Assembly: GCA_019279435.1 (NCBI GenBank)
Contig: JAAALK010000086.1
Location: forward strand, 17,033,913-17,097,912
DNA length: 64,000 bases
Origin: Zizania palustris
Taxonomy: Eukaryota; Streptophyta; Magnoliopsida; Poales; Poaceae
Direction: 5' to 3'
Both the position numbers and the translations under genes were made by a program. A model generated the notes under the pieces. The model made no database searches. It saw only the letters and a program-made list of their open reading frames with translations, and had not been told where the DNA came from. The number at the start of each line of letters is the position of its first letter. Within the stretch, counting starts at the first letter, position 1. Positions 34,455 through 44,696 of this stretch are shown here, one piece after another.

Positions 34455-34768
34455 ATAGTGAAGGTTTTATGGTGTTAATTACCATGACACATCAGATTTT
34501 TTTTGATATGATATTAAATTAATGAGAGAAGAGAAGAAAGTAGTGTCATCTTCATGACATGATGCTAACTCATTTCCAAGACAGATGAAAACGACCAATA
34601 TGAACCAAATCGTTTCATCGGAGAAACTATTTAATTCAGTTGCAGAACATTTAATATTACACGTTAGCCTAGGAAATAGTGAAATAACCTCTTCATCGAG
34701 AGAGGATTTTTCATTCAATTGCAAGGTTGATGTGTAGGAAACAGTGTTATGAAATCCAAAGGAATAGC
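34455..34768. repeat. dispersed non-coding repeat, copy B
   Basis: Related to 18110-18450 in the same orientation, with shared blocks TTAATTACCATGACACAT-like, AATCGTTTCATC and GTGTTATGAAATC. It ends ~120 bp before the RDR2 start codon, inside its likely promoter. Confidence 0.65.
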
Positions 34769-34890
34769 CTTAACATCATCTTTCCATGGGACTAGGATTA
34801 ATGTAAAAAGATTATCTTAAATACACCTAACACAAATCCATTATATACCCGCAAAAACCCAGGGCGGTGACCTCGTACTACCCTACCGCT

Positions 34891-37800
34891 ATGCCGACGG
34901 CGGCTGTAGCGGCGGCTCATGCCGGCTCGTCGTCGGTGCGGGTCTCCAACATCCCGCCCTCAGCCATCGCCGCGGAGCTACTCGCCTTCTTCGACTCGGC
35001 CATCGCAGGCGCCGGGGCCGGCGCCGCATTCGCCTGCGAGATCGCGGCGGCCCACCGCGGTTGGCTCAGCCGCGGTCACGGCACCGTCCAGTTCGAATCC
35101 GCCGCCGCGGCCAGCCTCGCCGCCGACCTAGCGTCCTCCGGCCGCCTGCCCCGCTTCCTCGGCTCCCTCCTCTCCGTCTCTCCCGCCCCCGTCGACCTCC
35201 TCCCCCGCTCGTCCGATCCCTCCCTCCGCGCTGTCGGCGCTCGCCTCGTAGTGGGCAACCGCGTCGCCGAGCGAGTGCTGGAGGCCGCCGACGCCTGGGA
35301 CAATGTGCGCGCAGAGGTCATCCCGGGGAAGCGGCGTGTGGACCTGTACCTGGAGCACGATTCCCAAAGATACAAGCTTGAAGTGCTCTTCGAGGACATG
35401 AAGGATAGCCTTGGATGCACCCTGAACGGGCTGGGCGCCATCTTGCTGCAGGTGAGCTGCTCACCGCGTTGCTCCTTGTCGTATGCACTTGTTACTGCAG
35501 TCAAACATTGCTATCGTAGCATGTTCTCAAAAGTTCCAGACTTTGATGGGTTTCCAATTTTCTATGTTACAAATGTGTTATGCAGGTAAAACCTGAAGAT
35601 AGTAAGTTGTGTATATTTTTTTTAATATATACCACCTTGATTTCACTCTGTTGATCTCATCCAAGAGAAATTGATATAATCTCTGACCCACACCGGAAAG
35701 GAGCCTTGAATGTCCCCACTATTTAACTTCGATTAACTCTCACTACACAAATAATGTGGGACTATTTCAACAATCTCTCGTCATATATTGATGTCTTTTG
35801 ATATGATCACATTAGACTACTCATTAGACCTCACCACCATAGTATCACTTCCTAAACCGACCACATGGTCCCACTAGTTGGACACCGGAGACTATTGACC
35901 AGACTCTGATACAATTTTTGTGAGTCTGATTCACTATACCATGTGTCGGCTTACCTAGTTCGAACTGGGCATGCTCACTTATATGCTTAACCAGAGCCAC
36001 AACAACGTTCCAAGCCTACTCAAGTACTCAACACAAAAGATCGGTGAGGATTGTCTTAACCTTTTAACCTTTTAAGTTGTGCTCCTTCATCATCAATACT
36101 CGATGTGGGCTTGCGACACTCAAATGCATAGTGCAGTTGAAGCACTCAAATGCATAGTGCCCATAGTCGCTTGTGGCACTCAAATGCATAGTGCCCATAG
36201 TCCGCTGTAGTTGAAGCACTTGATGTGACTTATCACACTTTGGCTTTGAACCACGACCATTATCTTCTTCCCCAGTCAAGCTTCTCACTGGGCTTTGTTG
36301 AGAAAGATATACTCCTAATCCCTATTTCTACGATGGCAGTGCTAGGTGCGCTCCCCACACGACTGAAGGGAGCCAACAACCTCTTCAAAGGCTACATTAT
36401 TGATGTCCCCTAATTACTAGATGGTTGTCGTAATATGGATGAACTTGTCGGAGATGGCTCGTAGCAACCTCTTGATGATGCTCTTCTCTTCTATCTTTTC
36501 TCTAAATGAGTTTTGTCTGCACCTTAAAAACTAGCTCAAGAGGTGAAGGGCTTCCCCACTATTTCAGTTGGATCAACTCTCCCCCCACAACCAATATGAG
36601 ACTATTCCAGTATTCCAACAATCTCCACCATCACACATTGGTGTCTTTTGGCTTGACCACCTCATATGGTCCACTAGACCTCACCACCTTAGTGTCACTC
36701 CTTAGACCGATCACTAGGCCCACTAGATGAGCACGGGAGACTGTTAACCAGACTCTAATACCATTTGTTGGTCTTCTTTGTAAAGGAGTCTTGTCTGTAC
36801 CTTAAAAACTAGCTAAGAGGTGAGAGATATTCCACCATTTAAGTTAGATCAACTCTCTTCCACAACTAACGTGGGACTATTTCAACACACTTAGTAGTAT
36901 GTTCATGATAGCTGTTCATAACTTCATACGATGTGTCTTTTGATTCAGATTCTAAATGTTATATTACATGCTACCTAACTATCCAAGAATACACAACAAT
37001 TTCTGGGGCTGCAATTAGTTCAAGATCTGGCAAATGTTAGTTCTTGCAATGTCTAGGCTTGATGATGCCACGTGCAACGATATTTCCTAGAAGACACGGC
37101 TGGTCTTGGCCCCTGCCCCATTGGCATGGCAGCACTGGCGAGGTAGGGTTCCAACCTGACCTGTTTTAATTTAATCTTGGATGCTTTATTTCTTCATGCA
37201 TGGGGGCATTTATAATACATCCAAATAACCTCCTAGCTATTCTTAAGGAAATGCCACTTAGGACTATTGAAGATCTAATCCCTAAAGATAATATTCCTAA
37301 ATATAACCCTTATCTCTAATTCGTGAGTACCCTTGGTACTGTTCACGCTACAGCACCCGCACAAATACTGTTCCTATGGCTGGGCTGGGCCATGGCTCAA
37401 CACCTGTGACAGATGTTCACTATTTTTTTGACATGATGATATTTAGTTGATTTTAGGCTTGCAGAATCTGATGAAGCTTTATTTACTTGAAATTGAGTAG
37501 ATTTTACAGATGGTGAAGCAATCCCAAACAGTGATACTGTAAGTGGATCGGTGGATGGATGCAAATCAGACCCTTGACGCATTATAGACTTTGTGCTTTC
37601 ACTCTTGGGGAGAGCACTGATGCACATTTCTCCAAAAAAGAGTGTCCTGGTCTTTACCGAAAATGCAAAAGACAAAACGTTGGGGGTGTCTGCCTGTGTG
37701 GCGTGCTCTGTCTCTTGGTTTTTCCCTTTTATTCCACTATTTTTGAAATCTCTCTTGGCTTTTCCCTTTTTGTTTCAGCTCAACTATGCACCAAGAATAC

Positions 37801-40800
37801 ACACAGCAATTTCTGGGCCTGCAGTTAGTTCAAGGTTTGCGGATGACCGCTTTCATGCATGTAAGGAGGATGCCAAATTTTCCTGGGTCAGGGCACTCGA
37901 TTTTTCGCCCAATTATTCTTTTGGGAGGTGTTCTACTCTCGTTTTAAAACTGGGCGAAAGTGCATCAGTGTCAGATATTCTAAAAAAATTACCTTTCTCG
38001 GGAGATTTAGGGGAATTGGCTATTACATCAGTGGATGGTGTTGATCCCTCCTCCAAAGTAGTTCCTCTTCTTCATTGTCCGAGTGACTGTTCAGTGCCTT
38101 ATGAAGTTCTGTTTCGTCTCAATTCTCTTGTTCATATGGGGAAGCTAGTCACCAAGCATATTAATGCTGATCTTTTTAAAACCCTTCAAGAACTACCAGT
38201 TAATGTCTCTAGGAGAATTTTTGAGAAAATGAGCAAACTAGAGTCTACCTGCTATGATCCTTTACAATTTATCCAACAGGAGTCTTATATCATGAAGAGA
38301 AGCCACCATGCTTTGTTCTTTAATGAAAGTGAAGGTGAAAGAAAACTGATGAGGTGTTACAGAGTTCACATAACTCCATCAAAAATATACTGCTTGGGAC
38401 CTGAAGAGGAAGTTTCAAATTATGTGGTTAAGCATCATTCTGCATATGCTTCTGACTTTGTTAGAGTTACTTTTGTTGATGAAGATTGGAATAAGCTTTC
38501 TCCTGGTGCAATCTCAGCTAGAATTGAACAAGGTTTCTTTTCTAAGCCTTTCAAAACTGGTCTGTATTACCGGATTCTCTCCATTCTGAAAGAAGGATTT
38601 TCCATTGGTCCTAAGAAATTCGAATTTTTGGCCTTCTCAGCAAGTCAGCTTCGTGGGAATTCTGTTTGGATGTTTGCTTCTAATGATTCCTTGAATGCAG
38701 AAGGCATAAGAAGATGGATGGGCCACTTTGAAGATATCCGTTCAGTCTCTAAATGTGCAGCTAGAATGGGCCAGCTGTTCAGCTCCTCCAGGCAAACGTT
38801 TGACGTCGCACCATGGCATGTGGAAGTGATTCCAGATATTGAGATCACAACCAATGATACTAAATACATATTTTCTGATGGTATTGGGAAGATATCTTTG
38901 AGATTTGCCAAGCAGGTTGCACATCACATTGGATTAGACCCTGCTAACCCTCCTTCAGCTTTTCAAATAAGGTATGGTGGCTACAAAGGAGTCATTGCTG
39001 TTGACTCCACTTCCTCTATTGAGCTTTCTCTTCGTCCTAGTATGAAGAAATTTGAATCTGAGAGCAGGATGCTGAGCATTACCAGTTGGAGCAAGTCTCA
39101 GCCATGCTACGTGAATCGTGAGATTATTTCTCTTCTTTCAACATTGGGTATAAGGGATGAAATATTTTTGGCCATGCAACAAGATGATATGCACGAAACA
39201 GAAGAAATGCTAGACAACAAAGAAGTTGCTTTGTCAGTTCTAGGGAAACTTGGTGGCACTGAAACAAAGACGGCAGTGAAGATGTTGCTGCAAGGTTATG
39301 AGCCTAGTTCAGAGCCTTACCTGTCAATGATTCTTAAGGCCCATCAGGAGAATAGGCTGAACGAAATTAGAACAAGATGTAAAATTTATGTTCCAAAAGG
39401 CCGTGTTCTTATTGGTTGTTTGGATGAAACAGGCCTATTAGAATATGGTCAGGTTTACGTCAGAATTACAAAGAACAGCAGAGAACAAAAGGACAATGAT
39501 CAATCATACTTCTGTAATGATGATGGGATAACAGCCACAGTTGTTGGGAAAGTTGCAATCTCAAAAAATCCCTGTCTCCATCCTGGTGATATCCGAGTAC
39601 TTGAAGCTGTCTATGACCCTGAGTTGGAAGTTAAGGATATGGTTGATTGTCTTGTCTTCCCTCAGAGAGGAGAAAGGTATATTCTACTAAAACAGAATTT
39701 GTCTTTATGTTTTGTAAAGTTTGTATTGTTTTTTCCCGTGGTTTCATAGGAAGGTAAGGATCCCATCACTGCCTCTATTGAATCAAACCACCATGTTTTT
39801 CATCATTTCCTTCCTCTTAGGTTGCCTTTTGATTGTGACTTGTGAGCCTAATCTATGAATGCTGCCAATGCTTGCATGTATTTGATGTTGATTAGGCCTC
39901 ATCCAAACGAATGCTCGGGTGGAGATTTGGATGGCGACCTCTATTTTGTTACTTGGGACGACAGACTTGTTCCAGAGAAAGTCGATACACCTATGGACTA
40001 TGCAGCAACAAGACCACGCATAATGGATCATATTGTTACACTTGAGGTAATGCGTGACTAATTACCCCCCTTTCTCCTTTGTCCGGGATTGTTGATCATC
40101 TACTGAATTTCCTTTTGGCAATATCAATCTTAATTGTCGCAAATGTCGCCAAGTATTAGTTTTTATGAACTGTAGCATTTTAACCATGTAGATGGAGCTT
40201 TGGAATCTCACTTCTTTCTAAAAATGTGTGCTTGCATTTCACGGCATGAATAAGTACATTAGGTCAACAAATGCATATGTTCTTCCATGAAACATGTGAT
40301 AACTAATAGTGCTATGAAAACCAGAAAGAATTGGCTTGTAGTTTCAACTCAGCCCAGTCAAATTGCTGGCTCATTGATGCAAAAGTAATAGATTTGCACA
40401 AACACACCAGCTTATGAGAAATCTTGAATGATTTGAAATAATTATGGGGAGCTTATCGAGAAAAACAGACAGGAAATGCAAATTTCATGGCTTGTGTGCA
40501 TATCCCATCTTGACCGCGAATTGGACTCGCCCGAGTGATATGTTTTTAAATGTCTGTAACTGCAGGAAATTCAGAAGCACTTTGTTGATTACCTGATAAA
40601 CGATTCCCTTGGCGCCATCTCAACTGCTCACTTGATTCATGCGGACCGTTCGCCATTGAAAGCCCGGAGCCCTGAGTGCCTCCAGCTGGCTACTCTGCAC
40701 TCCATGGCGGTCGACTTCGCCAAGACGGGAGCTCCAGCTGAAATGCCCCGAAGAATGAGACCAAAGGAGTACCCCGACTTCATGGAGCGGTGGGAGAAAC

Positions 40801-41390
40801 CCATGTACATCTCAGATGGCGTTCTTGGCAAGCTCTACCGATCAGTGGCTGGCCACATGGAGAAATCCGGAGCCCTCTCGTCCCCAGCTGAGCTGAACCC
40901 CACGTATGATCCTGACCTGGATGTCCCTGGCTCTGACGAATTCATGGAAGCAGCGGAGGAGCACTACGAGGTGTACGCCGAGAAGCTGGCCACCCTGATG
41001 AGCTACTACCATGCGGAGCACGAGGACGAGATCCTGACGGGGAACATCCGGCACAAGATGCTGTACCTGAAGAGGGACAACACGAAGTACTTCGAGATGA
41101 AGGACCGGATCGTCGCCGCCGTTGACGGCCTTCACCGGGAGGTGAAGGGGTGGCTGGGGAGCTACGGGGAGGAGGACGCGTCGAGGATGGCGTCGGCGTG
41201 GTACCGCCTCACGTACCACCCGGACCGCCGCCGTGGGAAGCGGTTCTGGAGCTTCCCGTGGGTCGTCTGCGACAACCTGCTGGCGATCAAGGCGTCGACG
41301 CAGCTGAAACGGCGGCGGCTGCTGCTCCAGGCGGACGACTCCGCCGCCGCTGCCGCTCCGACGGAGCGCCTGGAGCGGCCCTGCCTGTAA
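34891..41390 (+). CDS. RDR2: RNA-dependent RNA polymerase 2 (RDR2/MOP1-type)
   Basis: Four exons: 34891-35451, 37779-39676, 39896-40046, 40566-41390 (1144 residues). Introns are GT-AG with consistent phases 0, 2, 0. Exon 1 encodes an RRM-like N-terminus (SSVRVSNIPPSAIAAEL) and the HGTVQFES region. Exon 2 encodes the RdRP core, with YIFSDGIGKIS, FQIRYGGYKGV, SWSKSQPCYVNREII and CLHPGDIRVLEAVYDP. Exon 3 carries the catalytic DxDGD motif (CSGGDLDGDLYFVTWDD). Exon 4 is the C-terminal helical part (SAWYRLTYHPD, FWSFPWVVCD). The overall pattern matches maize MOP1 and Arabidopsis RDR2, which with Pol IV make double-stranded RNA for 24-nt siRNAs and DNA methylation of transposons. No lesion is seen. 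The start ATG is the first in frame and opens the RRM. Confidence 0.96.
35650..35914 (-). repeat. degenerate TRIM-like remnant in RDR2 intron 1
   Basis: Minus-strand TGTTGAAATAGTCCCACATT starts at 35772, like the LTRs of 36479-36887. A primer-site-like TTGTATCAGAGTCTGG lies at 35899-35914. The interior GGTGAGGTCTA(A/G)TG is shared. The second LTR is missing or unrecognisable. Confidence 0.55.
36064..36230. repeat. short repeated 'actcaaatgcatagtgc' motif
   Basis: CACTCAAATGCATAGTGC occurs three times between 36116 and 36196, within RDR2 intron 1; local slippage repeat. Confidence 0.6.
36479..36887 (-). mobile_element. TRIM-like element in RDR2 intron 1, antisense to the gene
   Basis: On the minus strand an LTR runs 36887 to 36766 (TGTTGAAATAGTCCC...GACCAACA). 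Then come two bases and a primer site TGGTATTAGAGTCTGG (36763-36748). A short interior ends in GGTGGAGAT, followed by a second, diverged LTR from 36620 (TGTTGGAATACTGGAATAGT) to about 36479. Shared LTR blocks include AGCTAGTTTTTAAGGT and GCAGACAA(G/A)ACTC. No coding capacity and no clear target duplication; old. Confidence 0.7.
36972..37045 (+). pseudogene. decayed duplicate of the start of RDR2 exon 2
   Basis: CTAACTATCCAAGAATACAC...CAATTTCTGGGGCTGCA and ATTAGTTCAAG match the first ~60 bases of exon 2 (from 37779) almost base for base, with small gaps. The frame is broken and no acceptor is retained. It lies about 800 bp upstream of the true exon in the same orientation. Confidence 0.75.
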
Positions 41391-42126
41391 AAACTTTATC
41401 AAATTAGCTGAGCTGAACAGTGAACTCTGGTAAATTCGGGAAGACGAACAGCTCGATGAATTTTGGCTGTGATTGTTTGGGCGTAGATTCTGAAAAAAAT
41501 GTTGTGATCTGTATAAAATTAGTTGTGATCTATATAAATTCGGTCGGCCACGCCATTGCCCTAGCCCCGCCGCGCCATTGCCTCCACCACCAACCCAGCT
41601 CCCTTCGCTTCCCTCCACCTCCGGCCAATCTTGTTGGCCTTATGGCCCCGCATTGCCACCACCAACAAGTATGCCTCACCTTCTCTGTTGGTCATCCTGC
41701 TCCGATCTGTCAGATAGACAGATACTCTCCACCTTCACGTGTTTCAAGGGTAACAAGAACCATTTTTTTTTCAGGTTTTATCAACTGAAAGTCATTCATC
41801 GGTTCTTGCTTTTTGTCCTCTCGTCTCCTAGATTATTCTCCGTCGTCTCACTTGTCTTCTTCTTTCTTCTCGTTTCTGAATTCTGACGCAGTATGTATGC
41901 TGTATCCATGGTTTTAGTACTCTGGAATTATACGTACAGTACGGTCATCATTCCGATCTCAACTACTCCTATGTCTTCCTCCTGATAGCAGTAGTCAGAC
42001 TAAAAACGGTGCATGGAATTTTCCATCCTTAACACTACGTATCAAAATCTTCAGTATTATACCCTTCTCAGTTTTCTATCTTCCCCTAGACTGTTCTTGT
42101 TGGCTGGATCGATTCCCCAAAACTTA
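41391..42126. other. RDR2 3' region and intergenic
   Basis: Probable 3' UTR, then a small GC-rich patch (41545-41720) with no domain. TGTTGGCTGGATCGATTC at 42098-42115 repeats the LTR terminus at 46373-46390. Confidence 0.4.
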
Positions 42127-42398
42127 GAGCATCTCCAAGAGAAGCTTTAAAGAGTTTTCTTTAAATTTTTGGGATTAGAATTAAAAAATCTCCTCCAATA
42201 GATACTCTAAATGACTCCCAAAAATAAAGGATCATCAAAATTAATCATTATATTCCCTACTTGTAGGGAACATACTCACATACTTTAATTTAAGGACTCT
42301 ATTGGAGAGAAACATATTTAAACTATTTGTATCCTCAAAAATAAATCCCAAAAAATTATATAGGGAGTCAATTTTTAAATTTACTCTTGGAGATGCTC
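42127..42398. repeat. Tourist-like MITE
   Basis: GAGCATCTCCAAGAG at the left and CTCTTGGAGATGCTC at the right are perfect inverted ends. TTA flanks both sides (42124-42126, 42399-42401), the PIF/Harbinger target. Non-coding interior. Confidence 0.82.
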
Positions 42399-42935
42399 TT
42401 AGTTATCAATCCGACCAGGGCCGGTCCCGAGATTTCGGGGCTCAGCCAAACTAAAATTTATGGACTCTTATAATTATATAATAATAAAATACTAAAATTA
42501 TATACGTATATATACGAAATAATACCGATACACAATCAAAATAAGTCTAAAAATAATATTTATATAGAATAATATGTACACAATTCAAAATTTTCTTCTA
42601 TTGTTCCTAAGGTGACAGATTTGTGCGAGCCTACGAAGAGAGGCGAATTTAGGATTTCACGTCAAAATATCTATATACAATTCGGTAAAAAAAATTGTAA
42701 TTGAGTAAATAATTTTTAAATTTGCACCATAATTTTGTCAATAGGAATGTCGCGTTAAATTTATATATGAAAATTGATAAAAACAATTTTTTAATTAGGT
42801 AAATACTTATTGAATTTATTATACGTTAAATTATTAAAAATTAAATGATTATGTTAAAAATTTCACATAAATATAAATAGTTCAAATGCCATACTAACAA
42901 AGCATACCTAATATTTGAGGGACTCAGACATCCAA
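42399..42935. other. intergenic; possible hAT or CACTA end
   Basis: CAGGGCCGGTCCCGAG at about 42416 resembles the terminus of class II elements, but no matching inverted end was found downstream. Otherwise AT-rich. Confidence 0.3.
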
Positions 42936-43135
42936 AACCAAAGAAAAACGCTACGATTGTCCATTAAAAATAATAAAATAGTAAAAGATCACCAAAGAAA
43001 AACGCTACGATTGTCCATTAAAAATAATAAAATAGTAAAAGATCAAACAAAAACACTGTGTTTGACCATAAAAAATAATAAAACTATAATAGATCATAGA
43101 AAAACACTATGGCTGTATAGAAAAATAAATTTATA
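42936..43135. repeat. minisatellite, about 53-bp unit, nearly four copies
   Basis: Units begin AAAGAAAAACGCTACGATTG and end AATAATAAAATAGTAAAAGATC. The first two copies (from 42938 and 42991) look identical; the third and fourth are diverged. The local open frame is a by-product of the repeat. Confidence 0.85.
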
Positions 43136-44696
43136 GAGGTTTGCTCCTCAAACATCCAAAAACCACAGAGAAAAAACAATACAGCTGCAGAGAAAAAATT
43201 AATCAAATAGCCAAATACAAAAAATTGACCGCAGAAAATTAATTCGAAGGATTGGTTTTAAATTTGAAAAACAAAGAAAAAATAATGCAAACATTTACTA
43301 GTGTGAGAAGGGAAAAAAATTGGGTGAATACCGTATGCACAGAGAGTGTTATGCATACTTTATTTAGATGAGCGACACGTGTTATGATATTCCATCCGAT
43401 GGCACTGCTCGCTCCGGCTCCGTCTAAACGCTCAAGCGTGCGGCTTCAGAAGGCTGTTGGCTCTACTTTCCATTCGGCGCGTCAGTGGGTCGGCTTTAAT
43501 TTCTATACTCCTTGTCGCCGTGAGAGTCGTTGGCCATGCAGGAGCGGGGAGGAGATCTCAGTGAGCGTCGTGCCACCGGAAAGCCACGTCGCCGCATTGC
43601 TGCACCGCTAGGCCACCGCTCCACCAGGTTGTCGGTCCTCCAAATAACTTCTCTCTGTATGCTCCAAGGTTCTTCTATCTGTACAAGGGATTACTACCTT
43701 CTGTTCCTTTGAGGCATTTGTAGTTGTCTCCTAATAACTTAACTTCAAATTCTCGGGATTTCTGTAAATTCGTTAGGTTGCAGTAATTTTGGTGTAGTTA
43801 ATTACTTGTTCTCGGTATGTCTTTTATAAAAACTGAACATTTTCAGTATTGGGACATAGTTTGATTGGTACTTAACTATATACCCATCGATTGCTGCAGA
43901 AAATCCTCAAATCTACTCTTACTCTTTGATGTGCTATTTTCTAGCTTGGCCATTTCTGATGGGTTCGTGGATGTGGATGCAGGCGAGCACAAGAGGAGGT
44001 TGACGACGGGGACTTACTTATCCATGATTTTTTAGATACAGAGAGCCCTACTTGTGCAATTAGGGAAAATGATGCTTCTAATCATGACGCTATAACGATG
44101 ACTAACTGAGATGATGTGCGGGAGCATGTTGTTGCTAGCATAGCTTTCTGGTGTGAAGATGAGACTTGAGAGTGATGAGGGTGCAGGTCAGCATGTTCTA
44201 GCGAAGTGGTCAGGAGACTGGGCAAGCAGCTGAGAAATGGCGAGGCCTACCATGCCAGGAGCAATCAAGTGTCGGCGGGTGAGGAAGGCCCCGGTGGTGT
44301 GGTACTGTGGTGCACACCGCCTTGGCGGAGCGGCAACGACTTGGACAGAGCAGACAGGCGGAGTTACTTCACAGGGAGACACGACGACGACGCGGTGGTT
44401 CCGGCGAAGATGACGGCGCTGCAGTGAGATTCCTACCTATTTTCATGGCTGGAGACGCAAGCCGTCGCGAGGATGGAAACTTGAGCCGCCGCTCTTTGAA
44501 GCCGTATGCGTTAGCTGAAAATAGAGCCGAACCAATTAACGTCGTCAGATGAAATATCCTAACACGTGTCAGGCAAAACGAAAATAAATTCAACAAGCAA
44601 AGCAAATTCCATCGGAACTCCGAAGTCTTCCAAAACGGAGGAGACCACAGAGAGAGATCATTGAAAAAAGAGAGTTATGATTCTGAATTACATAGA
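43136..44696. other. intergenic, no gene assigned
   Basis: Mixed composition. GC-rich stretches at 43.4-43.6 and 44.2-44.5 kb are open in several frames without domain or splice support. Possibly gene fragments. Confidence 0.3.

Noticed and set aside
42936..43135. CRISPR-like repeat array
   Set aside because: Units are directly tandem with no unique spacers, in plant DNA; it is a minisatellite.
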